Positions 55,390 through 63,507 of a stretch of DNA of 64,000 bases are shown one piece after another. The stretch's first letter is position 1; every line of letters begins with the position of its first letter. The stretch comes from JACJWR01 sp963842975 (GTDB lineage: Bacteria > Actinomycetota > Actinomycetes > S36-B12 > UBA10799): contig CAWJIH010000013.1 in assembly GCA_963842975.1 (NCBI GenBank), positions 1 through 64,000 on the forward strand. The letters run 5' to 3'. The position numbers were made by a program, and so were the translations under genes. The notes beneath the pieces were generated by a model. It ran no database searches, was not told the origin of the DNA, and worked only from the letters and a program-made list of their open reading frames with translations.

Positions 55390-56534
55390 CTCGTCCGGTG
55401 GTGGGCATTGTCGGCGGCGGTCAGTTGGCGCGGATGACGGTGCCGGCGGCGGAGGCCTTGGATGTGCACCTGCGGGTGATGGCGGCCGCGCCGACCGAAT
55501 GTGCCGCGGCGGTGATCCCGGACGCATTCATTGGTGATCACGACGATCTGATCGACCTCATGCGCTTCGCCGAAGGCTGCGACGTGGTGACCTTCGACCA
55601 CGAGCATGTGCCACCGGAGCATCTGCTCGCGCTGCAGGAGGCTGGAATCGCGGTGCGGCCAGGTCCGGCTGCGCTAGTGCACGCGCAGGACAAGATCATC
55701 ATGCGTGAGGCGCTGAGTGGGGCTGGTATCCCCTGCCCGCGTTGGGCCGAGGTGGCCGATGCCGACGATGTTGCGCTGTTTGCGGAGGCAGGTCAGTGGC
55801 CGGTGGTTTTGAAGGTGTCCCGCGGAGGCTACGACGGCAAGGGTGTGTGGATCGTTGATTCGCGCGCTGCGGCAGCCGATGTGATGTCTGCGACCCTGCT
55901 CAAACCCGGTGCGAGGTGGTTGGTGGAGGAGAAGGTGCCGTTCGTGCGGGAGCTATCCGCGCAGGTGGCTCGCTCTCCGCACGGCCAGGCAGTGGCCTAC
56001 CCGGTGGTGCAATCGCTGCAACTCAACGGCATCTGCAAGGAGGTTGTGGCGCCGGCGCCACAGCTCGACGAGGAGCGTTCGGCGCGGGCCCAGCGGGTGG
56101 CGCTCGACGTGGCCGCGACCCTGGCAGTGGAGGGGATGTTGGCGGTCGAGTTGTTCGACACTGGCACCGAAGTATTGGTCAACGAGTTGGCAATGCGCCC
56201 GCACAACACCGGCCACTGGAGCATCGAAGGGGCCGACACCTCGCAGTTCGAAAACCACCTGCGGGCGGTGCTTGATCTGCCGTTGGGGTCGCCGTCGCCG
56301 CGACTACCTTGTGCGGTGATGGTGAACATCCTTGGCGGCGACTATGAGGACCTGCACGCCGCCTATCCTCACGTGATGGCTCGGGACCCGGGTCTGAAAG
56401 TGCATCTGTACGGCAAAGATGTGCGGCCCGGACGGAAGGTTGGGCACGTCACGGTGCTGGGTTCGGATCCCGAGGTGCTGTTGGCCCGGGCCCGGCACGC
56501 GGCCGACTTCTTCGAAGGGACTATCGATGGGTGA
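55386..56534 (+). CDS. purK: 5-(carboxyamino)imidazole ribonucleotide synthase
   Basis: A 382-residue ATP-grasp enzyme of purine synthesis that makes N5-CAIR from AIR, ATP and bicarbonate. It starts VVGIVGGGQLARM. It has FDHEHVP, KVSRGGYDGKGVWIV and VNELAMRPHNTGHWSIEGADTSQFENHLRA, all characteristic. GTGA overlaps the previous gene; purE starts eight bases before its end. Length normal. Confidence 0.96.
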   Translation: MTRPVVGIVGGGQLARMTVPAAEALDVHLRVMAAAPTECAAAVIPDAFIGDHDDLIDLMRFAEGCDVVTFDHEHVPPEHLLALQEAGIAVRPGPAALVHAQDKIIMREALSGAGIPCPRWAEVADADDVALFAEAGQWPVVLKVSRGGYDGKGVWIVDSRAAAADVMSATLLKPGARWLVEEKVPFVRELSAQVARSPHGQAVAYPVVQSLQLNGICKEVVAPAPQLDEERSARAQRVALDVAATLAVEGMLAVELFDTGTEVLVNELAMRPHNTGHWSIEGADTSQFENHLRAVLDLPLGSPSPRLPCAVMVNILGGDYEDLHAAYPHVMARDPGLKVHLYGKDVRPGRKVGHVTVLGSDPEVLLARARHAADFFEGTIDG

Positions 56535-57042
56535 GCCCGTCGTCGCCGGGCCGCTGGTCGGCGTGGTGATGGGATCCGATTCGGATTGGCCGGTGATGTC
56601 GGCGGCATCAGAGGCGCTAGCGGAGTTCGGGGTACCGCACGAGGTCGACGTCGTCTCGGCCCACCGGATGCCGCAGGCAATGCTTGCGTACGGTGCCGCC
56701 GCGGAGTCACGCGGTTTGCGGGTGGTCATCGCCGGCGCTGGTGGTGCTGCCCACCTTCCCGGGATGTTGGCCAGTGCGACGGTGCTGCCGGTGATCGGCG
56801 TTCCGGTGGCCTTGAAACGCCTCGACGGGCTGGATTCGCTGCTTTCGATCGTGCAGATGCCGTCCGGGGTGCCGGTGGCGACGGTCGCTGTGGACAACGC
56901 CCGCAACGCTGGGCTACTTGCCGTGCGGATGCTCGGAGTGGCCGATGAGGGTCTGCGGGCACAGATGGCGACGTTCCAGACCCAGTTGGAGATGAGTGCC
57001 CGGGCCAAGGGGGAGCGGATCCGCAAGGTCGTCGGCCCCTAA
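56527..57042 (+). CDS. purE: N5-carboxyaminoimidazole ribonucleotide mutase
   Basis: A 171-residue class I PurE that turns N5-CAIR into CAIR, directly after PurK. It has VVMGSDSDWPVM, VVSAHRMPQ with the catalytic His, GAGGAAHLPGMLA and PVIGVPV. The start at 56527 overlaps the end of purK, typical of the pair. It ends the operon; a short tandem repeat follows. Confidence 0.96.
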   Translation: MGEPVVAGPLVGVVMGSDSDWPVMSAASEALAEFGVPHEVDVVSAHRMPQAMLAYGAAAESRGLRVVIAGAGGAAHLPGMLASATVLPVIGVPVALKRLDGLDSLLSIVQMPSGVPVATVAVDNARNAGLLAVRMLGVADEGLRAQMATFQTQLEMSARAKGERIRKVVGP

Positions 57043-57071
57043 GTGTGCCCTCGGTGCTGGGTTAGCTTGTA

Positions 57072-57115
57072 GGGCCAACGCAGGGGCCAACGCAGGGGTC
57101 AACGCAGGGGCCAAC
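57072..57115. repeat. 12-base tandem repeat after purE
   Basis: GGGCCAACGCAG occurs three times in tandem (57072-57107, the third copy with one change) followed by a partial fourth copy. It fills the gap between the convergent purE and SOUL genes. No hairpin of the terminator type is seen there. Confidence 0.85.
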
Positions 57116-57117
57116 CG

Positions 57118-57759
57118 TCAGAGCGGCACGATGACTTCGTTGCGGCGGGCGAAGGCTGGCTTCCAGGGCGGGTCGTAGCGTGCCCAACGGGCCTCGCCGG
57201 ACGGGGTCCAACCGGCGTCGGCGATGGCGCGCAGCAGGGTGGCGGTGTGCTTCTCGACGTTTCCGACGGTCCCGCGCCCGGAGTAGCGGATGGCGGCGGC
57301 ATCGTGGGCGTCGATCTGCCGCAGGCTGACCCTGGGATCGGTGGGCTCCGGATAGTCCTCGAGGGTGCCCGTTCCTGGTAGGACAAACGAGACAACCCAG
57401 GCGTCGGCACCTGCGGCTTCCTGTAGCACGGGTGCGGTCATGGCCAACTTTTCTCCTTGTGGCTGTTGCAGCACAGGTGCGGTCATTGCCAACTTGCGAC
57501 TACCGCGGTTGGCCCCGGAGATGTAGCTGACCAGGGGTCGGAAGGCCATGTTGCCCGCCTTGTCCGCCGCTGCGGTGATGGTCACGTCGGCGACTACACA
57601 AGGTGGATAGTGGCGACGTTCGATGCCGTTGCGGGTTTCTACGACGGTGTAGCTCTGCTCCTCGGTCACGCTTGGTGCAACGCCGCCGAGGGGCGGTTGT
57701 ATTCCGTCGGTCAGTACTCGACTGAGGCCCATGCGCATGCGATCGGCGCAACATCGCAT
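57118..57759 (-). CDS. SOUL-family haem-binding-like protein
   Basis: About 213 residues of the SOUL/HBP fold: TEEQSYTVVETRNGIERRHYPP, then AFRPLVSYISGANRGSRKLAMTAPVLQQ, with the KLAMTAPVLQ segment duplicated a few residues later, and FVLPGTGTLEDYPEPTDPRV. Such proteins bind haem or porphyrins in some organisms; bacterial members are not well characterised. The N-terminal 30 residues are uncertain: GTG 57762, ATG 57759 and ATG 57732 are all possible starts and none has a good ribosome binding site. Convergent with purE. Confidence 0.88.
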   Translation of the reverse strand: MRCCADRMRMGLSRVLTDGIQPPLGGVAPSVTEEQSYTVVETRNGIERRHYPPCVVADVTITAAADKAGNMAFRPLVSYISGANRGSRKLAMTAPVLQQPQGEKLAMTAPVLQEAAGADAWVVSFVLPGTGTLEDYPEPTDPRVSLRQIDAHDAAAIRYSGRGTVGNVEKHTATLLRAIADAGWTPSGEARWARYDPPWKPAFARRNEVIVPL

Positions 57760-57922
57760 CACAGGAGACGAAGGAGCCCCACCATGCCCGAGTGGTGAGG
57801 TTCCTACACCCTGCCTGGTGCGGAAACAGTCACCCGTTGCGGGGGGTGCGGCGCCCGCCTCTGCACGCGCACTCTGAGTGCTACGGATCGCCCGGTCCGT
57901 CTAATTGGAAGGATGGCCACCT

Positions 57923-58453
57923 ATGACCATTGGGCCTGTGCAACTGCTTGTGATCGGCTTCGACGAACCGAACTTCACAGGCGAGATCCTCGAAGAACTC
58001 GATCGTCTGCGTTCCTCCGACACAGTGAAGGTGATCGACGCGATGGTTGTCTACAAGGATGACGACGGCACCCTCGAGGCCGCCCATCTGAGCAATCTCG
58101 CGGAGGACGAAGTTGCCGAGTTCGGCGCCACCATCGGTGCCCTGATCGGTTTGGGCTTCGACGGTGAGGAGGGGGCCGAGGCTGGCGCCGAAGCGGGTGC
58201 AGCCGGAGCCGCCGACAGTATTGACCTACTTGAGGGTGCTGCTGACTGGGACGTACTGGCGGAGATTCCCGAGGGGACCGCGGCCGCGCTGATCCTGCTC
58301 GAGCACCACTGGGCCGTACCGTTCCGGGACGCCGTGGCCCGCGCTGGCGGCTTCCGCATCAGCGACGGGTTCATCAGCCCGCTCGATCTGGTGGAGATCG
58401 GTTTGCTCGCGCGCGAGCAGGTAGACGCACACGCCATGGCGCAATCGGCCTAA
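57923..58453 (+). CDS. DUF6325 family protein
   Basis: A 176-residue protein. It starts MTIGPVQLLVIGFDEPNFTG, the opening typical of the actinobacterial DUF6325 group, and continues with VKVIDAMVVYKDDDGTLEA. A glycine/alanine-rich middle (GATIGALIGLGF, then EEGAEAGAEAGAAGAAD) looks like a glycine-zipper hairpin that could contact membranes. The C-terminal part LLEHHWAVPFRDAVARAGGF is also conserved in the group. Function unknown; these genes often lie near stress genes and small SHOCT proteins. GGAAGGA before the ATG supports the start. An arginine-rich mini-gene follows after 47 bases. Confidence 0.82.
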   Translation: MTIGPVQLLVIGFDEPNFTGEILEELDRLRSSDTVKVIDAMVVYKDDDGTLEAAHLSNLAEDEVAEFGATIGALIGLGFDGEEGAEAGAEAGAAGAADSIDLLEGAADWDVLAEIPEGTAAALILLEHHWAVPFRDAVARAGGFRISDGFISPLDLVEIGLLAREQVDAHAMAQSA

Positions 58454-58500
58454 AACTCAGCCCAACAGCTGTCGCACATCCGGGAAGTGAGGTGATCACC

Positions 58501-58569
58501 ATGATGGGAGGCCGCAGAGTAGCGCGCCGTACCTCGCGCCGAACGGCCAGGCGCGTTGACCGCCGCTAG
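58501..58569 (+). CDS. 22-residue arginine-rich mini-protein
   Basis: A tiny frame with a good ribosome binding site (GTGAGGTG about seven bases before ATGATG) encodes MMGGRRVARRTSRRTARRVD plus two arginines. Ten of 22 residues are arginine. It lies between the DUF6325 gene and a perfect 20-base hairpin, so it should be the last gene of that transcript. Similar arginine-rich starts occur in small proteins found beside DUF6325 genes in other actinobacteria, as I remember, so this could be a short form of such a partner. It may bind nucleic acid or membranes. Expression is unproven. Confidence 0.55.
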   Translation: MMGGRRVARRTSRRTARRVDRR

Positions 58570-58578
58570 GCGCCGCAT

Positions 58579-58629
58579 ATGACTGACGCAGGGATCGGGC
58601 CGCGACAATCCGATCCCTGCGTCAGTCAT
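58579..58629 (+). terminator. Perfect 20-base hairpin after the arginine-rich mini-gene
   Basis: A 20-base arm at 58579-58598 (beginning ATGACTGACG, ending GGGATCGG) pairs perfectly with 58610-58629, with an 11-base loop. It starts ten bases after the mini-gene stop. There is no U-run, but the stem is one of the strongest in the window. Confidence 0.8.
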
Positions 58630-58922
58630 CCAGGTGCACGGGATGTCCCTTCCACGAAAAGTGCCGAGTGAGCACGAAGGTGAGCGCGGGGAATGGCAAC
58701 CCGCCCGACCTCCTGTAAGTCGTCGTGGCCGGACTACCGGCTACTGGTTGCGGTTTCGGCGATCATCGGCACTAACTCCACTGTCCATCCCCCGGAGCAG
58801 GGGATGACGCTCGGGGGCCTTTCGGGATTGACTGCCAGACACGCTGGCGACCACAAACCCGCGCCGGAGACCTTCGGCTGACGAGTGCCGTTGCCAGGTC
58901 CGAACAATCATTGGAGGTCGCT
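58630..58922. other. About 290 bases between the hairpin and the DUF2252 gene
   Basis: No convincing gene. CATCCCC and GGGGATG (around 58785-58807) form a small inverted repeat. A short open frame at 58693-58881 has no ribosome binding site or recognisable motif. The promoter of the DUF2252 gene must be here, but I cannot place it. Confidence 0.4.
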
Positions 58923-60338
58923 GTGGCAGAGACGCTGTGGGTCAAGGACGGCATGTTCCCCGAGGGGTACCGTTCCGTGGCGGATAGGAAGGCCGCGGGT
59001 AAAGACGCCCGACTGGCCGTCCCAAGATCGAGCCACGCACAGTGGTCGCCCGCCCCGGATCGACGCGATCCGGTGTCGCTGCTGGAGGAGCAGAACGCCG
59101 ACCGGGTCGACTGGTTGGTGCCGATCCGGCACGCTCGTATGCGGGTGTCGCCGTTCACGTTCTACCGGGGCACTGCGCGGATCATGGCTTCGGACCTCGC
59201 GAGCTCGCCCGTCAGCGGTTTGCACGTGCAGTTGGGTGGTGACGCGCACCTGTCGAACTTCGGTGCCTACGCCTCAAGCGAGCGCCATCTCGTCTTCGAC
59301 GCCAACGACTTCGATGAGACCCTCCCCGGTCCGTGGGAGTGGGACCTCAAGCGGTTGGCGACCAGCTTCGTGGTGGCGGGTCAACACCTGGGCTACCAGG
59401 GTGTGCAGCAGCGTCAGGCCGCTGAGGCATCGGTCAAGGCCTACCGGCAGGCGATGCGCGCTCACGCGAAGCAGGGCTACCTGGACATCTGGTACGACTA
59501 CATCTCGCCAGAGTCGGTCAGTGCAGCGGGCGGTGTGGATCCTGCGGAACTGACCAAGCGCTTGGCGCGTTTTGAGCGAAAGGCGAAGTCACGCACGAGT
59601 CTGCAGGCCATGGCGAAGTTGACGGAAGTGGTGGACTTCAAACTGCGGATCCGCAGCAACGCTCCACTGCTGGTGCCCCTGCGTGAGTTGAGTGCCGAGA
59701 ACAACCCGGAGGCCTTGGAGGAGGTGGTCCATCGGGGGATCGAGGACTACAAGGCGACACTGCCGGATGACCGCCGCGCGCTGCTTGACAGGTTCACCGC
59801 CGTGGACATCGCGGTGAAGGTGGTTGGCGTCGGCAGCGTGGGAACGCGCTGCCTGATCGTCCTGCTGGTGGGCAGGGACGGACAGGACCCGCTGTTCCTC
59901 CAAATCAAGGAGGCTGGGCAATCGGTGCTCGCCGAATTCCTACAGCCCAGCGAGTACGAAAATCAAGGCCGTCGCGTGGTCGAAGGGCAACGTCTCGTGC
60001 AGGCGCAGTCGGACATCTTCCTGGGCTGGACCGAGGGCCTGGCGGGTCGTCAGTTCTACGTGCGTCAGTTGCGCGACTGGAAGGGCTCGGTGGAAGTCGA
60101 AGGCGCCACCCCGGAACAGCTCGTTTTCTATGCCAATCTGTGCGGCCGCACCCTCGCCCGGGGGCACGCCAGGTCGGGTGATCCGATCGCGATCTCCGCC
60201 TACGCCGGCAAGGGCCCCGAGTTGGACCAGGCGATCACCGACTTCGCAGTGGCCTACTCCGGACAGAACAACGCCGACTACGAAGAGTTCCTGGCAGCGA
60301 TCGACAGTGGTCGGCTTCCCGTCAGCGAGGTGTTCTGA
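58923..60338 (+). CDS. DUF2252 family protein
   Basis: A 471-residue protein of the DUF2252 family. It has PRSSHAQWSPAPDRRDPVSL, VPIRHARMRVSPFTFYRGTA, LQLGGDAHLSNFG (here VQLGGDAHLSNFG), NDFDETLPGPWEWDLKRLATS and, near the end, YANLCGRTLARGHARSGD. These motifs resemble an aminoglycoside-kinase/protein-kinase-like fold: GGDAHLSNFG would be the catalytic loop and NDFDET the metal loop. The family has no established function. The GTG at 58923 follows GGAGGT; a TTG at 58911 is an alternative. A strong terminator closes it as a single-gene unit. Confidence 0.9.
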   Translation: MAETLWVKDGMFPEGYRSVADRKAAGKDARLAVPRSSHAQWSPAPDRRDPVSLLEEQNADRVDWLVPIRHARMRVSPFTFYRGTARIMASDLASSPVSGLHVQLGGDAHLSNFGAYASSERHLVFDANDFDETLPGPWEWDLKRLATSFVVAGQHLGYQGVQQRQAAEASVKAYRQAMRAHAKQGYLDIWYDYISPESVSAAGGVDPAELTKRLARFERKAKSRTSLQAMAKLTEVVDFKLRIRSNAPLLVPLRELSAENNPEALEEVVHRGIEDYKATLPDDRRALLDRFTAVDIAVKVVGVGSVGTRCLIVLLVGRDGQDPLFLQIKEAGQSVLAEFLQPSEYENQGRRVVEGQRLVQAQSDIFLGWTEGLAGRQFYVRQLRDWKGSVEVEGATPEQLVFYANLCGRTLARGHARSGDPIAISAYAGKGPELDQAITDFAVAYSGQNNADYEEFLAAIDSGRLPVSEVF

Positions 60339-60355
60339 GGCCGCCTCAACGCCGC

Positions 60356-60399
60356 AAAGCCTCGGTCCCTCCCATCGCGATGGGAAGGGCCGAGGCTTT
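60356..60399 (+). terminator. Long hairpin with T-run after DUF2252
   Basis: A 22-base stem, 60356-60377 with 60378-60399, matching at 20 of 22 positions, ends in CTTTCTT. It begins 18 bases after the stop codon and is a textbook intrinsic terminator. Confidence 0.88.
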
Positions 60400-60509
60400 C
60401 TTGCGTGTGGACGACTGAGTTAGCGGTGCCTACAGCGCCGCGTGGTTGGCGTCGTTCAACTCGGCGTCCACCACCGCGCGAGTCCCGGAGGCAGCCGCAA
60501 GGATCGCCC

Positions 60510-60902
60510 TCACGAGGCGAGGGCCTTCGTCTTGAGAGCGTCGAACTCCTCCTGAGTGATGGCGCCCGAGTCGAGCAGCGACTTCGCAGACTGGATCTGC
60601 TCAGAGGCCGATCCGGCCTGGGAGCCGCTGACGGACCTGATGTACTCCGCCTGCGCCGACTGGATCTCCTTCTGCTGCTCCAACGCTCGATCTGCCATGC
60701 CGTGACCGCGCGCAAGCAAGTAGACCAGCACGCCCAATCCGGGGACAACTATCACAAACAGCACCCACATGGTCTTGGCAAACCCGCCAAGGTCCCGACT
60801 GCGGAAGATGTCGCCGAAGATCCAGAACAGGACCATGATCCAGGCGAAGAAAAGGAAGAACTCGAATAGCGCGAGCAGGTACGAGCCGTTGTTGTCGAAC
60901 AT
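60510..60902 (-). CDS. Membrane protein with PLDc_N and SHOCT domains
   Basis: A 130-residue protein. Two hydrophobic helices (about 8-30, LLALFEFFLFFAWIMVLFWIFGD, and 42-64, KTMWVLFVIVVPGLGVLVYLLA) form a PLDc_N-type module. A charged linker of 35 residues and a C-terminal SHOCT motif (SAKSLLDSGAITQEEFDALKTKAL) follow. SHOCT is a short oligomerisation motif at the ends of many proteins. Actinobacterial relatives are of unknown function. Lies near DUF6325 and DUF2252 genes, a grouping seen repeatedly, but on the other strand. Confidence 0.88.
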   Translation of the reverse strand: MFDNNGSYLLALFEFFLFFAWIMVLFWIFGDIFRSRDLGGFAKTMWVLFVIVVPGLGVLVYLLARGHGMADRALEQQKEIQSAQAEYIRSVSGSQAGSASEQIQSAKSLLDSGAITQEEFDALKTKALAS

Positions 60903-60988
60903 TGATCACTCACTTCTGTTGGGGGGCGTAGATATGCACAAAGCCCGCTCATCCCAGCAGTGGTCGGCTAGGGATGTCATCGCCCGTT

Positions 60989-61037
60989 GCAGGTGAGACT
61001 GCGTCCCGCACACCTGCCAACCCGTGACTGCGTACAC
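60989..61037 (+). promoter_or_regulatory. Candidate promoter and operator of the LuxR-type gene
   Basis: GCAGGTG (60989-60995) and CACCTGC (61011-61017) form a perfect inverted repeat with a 15-base spacer. TACACT at about 61032-61037 is a -10-like hexamer downstream. The repeat would cover the -35 region. It could be a self-regulation site for the regulator. Confidence 0.4.
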
Positions 61038-61090
61038 TAGGGTCGCCACGCGCCGAGGGCCGGGCGAGGATGGGTGGAGAGGATGTCGGC

Positions 61091-63304
61091 ATGGTCCGGC
61101 CCACAGGCCACACATTTGTGCTCACCACCCCGGCTCGAAAAACCTCGCCGCCGGACAGCAAGCCGCTCAACATCTGGCGCCAGGGACTGATCACGCGGCT
61201 CCAGCGCGATCGCCGCGACCTGACGTTGATCCAGGGGGCCGCGGGATCCGGCAAGACGGTTCTCGCAGCCCAATGGGCTCACGAACTGAGCCACCCTGTC
61301 GCTTGGCTGACGCTGGACCCCACCGACAACGATCCAGTCGTGCTCATCTCCGCGGTGACGAACGCACTGCTCCGAGCCGGACTCGACGGCGGCTGGGACG
61401 CGGGACCGCTGACCAGTGACGAGCCCACCTATTCGCGGTATGTGTTGCCGCACTTCTTCAACTCCCTTTCATCCCTCACGTCGCCGTTCACGGTGGTCCT
61501 TGACGACGTTCACGAGTTGACGGATCCGAGAGCAGTCCGGATGCTCCGTTCCGTTGTGGAGTCCCTGCCGTCCACTTCCCACGTCATTGTGGTGGGGAGA
61601 ACCCTTGAGTCGCTGCCGGTTGCGTCCTGGATCTCTGAGGACCGAGCAGTTCTGTTGGCGGATTCAGCGCTGGCGATGAACGCGCGCGAGGTAGCGGAAG
61701 TGTTGACCGGTCTCGGTGGCGCGACGCCCGACAAGTCCGCGGTGTCCGACCTGTTGGAGGCCACTCACGGATGGCCCATCGCCGTGTACCTCGGATCTCG
61801 GATGGGTCAGTCCGAACGGCTCGGCAACGAGGCGTACTTCAGTGCCTTCCTTGACCAGGAGGTGCTTCGAGGCGCAGACACGGAGACTGTCCAACTGCTG
61901 AAGGCGACCTCTGGGCTGCTCAACCTCTCCGCTGAGTTGTGCGACTTTGTCCTGCAGCGAGAACGCAGCGCAGACCTCCTTGAGCGTGCGGAGCGAGCAT
62001 CGCTGCTTGTCACCCGAAGTCGAGATCACGCGTGGTTCCGACTGCACCCATTGCTGCGCGAGCACCTGCAGACCCGACTACTGCAAGAGGATCCTTCGCT
62101 CTACCGAACCGTAGCGAGGCGGGCGAGTGAATGGAGCATGGCAAGGGGCCATACCGATAGCGCCATCGCATATGCCCATGACTCGGCGGACGTGGACCTG
62201 CTTGGTGTCACGATCTGGGAGGGTGCAGCTGAGGCGCTCACCACCGGGCAGGCACAGCGGGTGGTCGGCTGGCTCGGCGCGGTAGACGACGCAACGATTG
62301 CCAAGTCGTGTCCGATGGCTATGTCCGCTGCATGGTGCGCGATCAATCGTGGACAGTCGGCGGATGCCTACCGATGGAGCCAGGTTGCCTTCGGCGCCGC
62401 GGGTGAGGGCTGGGAGTCCAACCTGCGCCGATCGTCAATGGAAGCGGGCCTGGCGCTGCTCCTCAGTACCTCGGGATCATTGGGATACGAGAGTTCCGCG
62501 GCGCTTGCGGGCCAAGCCGCGAGGAGTTTGCCGAGTGATCATGTGGCCGTTCCCTACGCGCACATGATGGCAGGCTGGATGCACGTCCTTGGGGATGCGT
62601 GGGACGTCGGCACGGAGGAGTTGCGGCGGGCTGCGGAACTCGCTCATTCAAAGGGGCTATTGGGCACCGAAGTGGAGGCTCAGGCGCTCCTGGGTATAGC
62701 GCTACTGTCCCGGCACGATGACCAGGGTGCAGCGCTCTTGGTCCGACAGGCCCTCGAGACCTGGGAGCAGGGGGGTATTCAGCACTTCCTGGCTGCTGGG
62801 GCATTGATCGCCGGCCCCGCATCGCTTATGGCGGCGCGATCAGGCCAGCGGGAACGTGCCCAAGCCCAGTTGGCTCAGGTTGCGGAATCGGTCACGATGT
62901 TTGGGCCGATACTGCCATGGCTGGTCTCGATTCTTGAGTCCTTTGCAGCGGCCGCCCACGCGCTACTTGGAGACCAAGGGCGAGCTGGGCACCACCTCGA
63001 AGCGGCCGTCGAGGCCACGGCCCGGGTACCGGGATCCATACTGCTCACGAATCTGCTCGAACGGGCCCAGGGCATGGTGGCCGGGGAGTCCCGCCTCTCA
63101 GGCTTGAGTCCGGCCGAGCGTCGGGTTTTCGAACGACTACTGACTCGAGCGACCCTGCGAGAGATCGCGGACTCGTTATGCGTCTCACCTGAGACCGTCA
63201 AGACCCAGACCGGCTCCATCTATCGAAAGTTGGATGTGTCATCCCGCCGCGAGGTGCAAGAACTGGGGGACCGCCTCCGAGTGACGCCCAAGACTCGCGC
63301 CTAA
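61091..63304 (+). CDS. Large ATP-binding LuxR-family regulator (MalT/LAL-like)
   Basis: A 737-residue transcription factor. An N-terminal STAND-type ATPase has Walker A GAAGSGKT (residues 49-56), Walker B FTVVLDDVHEL, and LHPLLREHLQTRL after the winged helix. A long helical TPR-like middle (about 330-640) would bind an inducer or partner. The C-terminal LuxR helix-turn-helix is SPAERRVFERLLTRATLREIADSLCVSPETVKTQ. In MalT and LAL regulators, ATP plus an inducer causes oligomerisation and activation. The ATG at 61091 has GGAGAGG eight bases upstream. The acyl-CoA dehydrogenase downstream is the nearest possible target. Confidence 0.9.
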   Translation: MVRPTGHTFVLTTPARKTSPPDSKPLNIWRQGLITRLQRDRRDLTLIQGAAGSGKTVLAAQWAHELSHPVAWLTLDPTDNDPVVLISAVTNALLRAGLDGGWDAGPLTSDEPTYSRYVLPHFFNSLSSLTSPFTVVLDDVHELTDPRAVRMLRSVVESLPSTSHVIVVGRTLESLPVASWISEDRAVLLADSALAMNAREVAEVLTGLGGATPDKSAVSDLLEATHGWPIAVYLGSRMGQSERLGNEAYFSAFLDQEVLRGADTETVQLLKATSGLLNLSAELCDFVLQRERSADLLERAERASLLVTRSRDHAWFRLHPLLREHLQTRLLQEDPSLYRTVARRASEWSMARGHTDSAIAYAHDSADVDLLGVTIWEGAAEALTTGQAQRVVGWLGAVDDATIAKSCPMAMSAAWCAINRGQSADAYRWSQVAFGAAGEGWESNLRRSSMEAGLALLLSTSGSLGYESSAALAGQAARSLPSDHVAVPYAHMMAGWMHVLGDAWDVGTEELRRAAELAHSKGLLGTEVEAQALLGIALLSRHDDQGAALLVRQALETWEQGGIQHFLAAGALIAGPASLMAARSGQRERAQAQLAQVAESVTMFGPILPWLVSILESFAAAAHALLGDQGRAGHHLEAAVEATARVPGSILLTNLLERAQGMVAGESRLSGLSPAERRVFERLLTRATLREIADSLCVSPETVKTQTGSIYRKLDVSSRREVQELGDRLRVTPKTRA

Positions 63305-63336
63305 TGGGAGGACCTGCGTGCGCCCCGGTAGTTTCT

Positions 63337-63384
63337 GCCGGTGGTGGACGGTGCTGGTGGTGGACGGCGCCGGTGGTGGACGGT
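63337..63384. repeat. Three 16-base tandem repeats
   Basis: GCCGGTGGTGGACGGT occurs three times end to end, with two changes in the middle copy. It lies in the 200-base gap between the LuxR-type gene and the acyl-CoA dehydrogenase gene, so it could be a repeated regulator site or a simple minisatellite. Confidence 0.85.
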
Positions 63385-63507
63385 GTTCTCGCCATCGTCC
63401 GTCAGGAGCGTCCTGCCGATGGCGATTTGCCAGCCCATCCGTAGCATGGGAGAACGCCCGCCCGGGGCCCGCGACCCCGGCCCCCATGCGAGAAGGAGAA
63501 TCCCACA

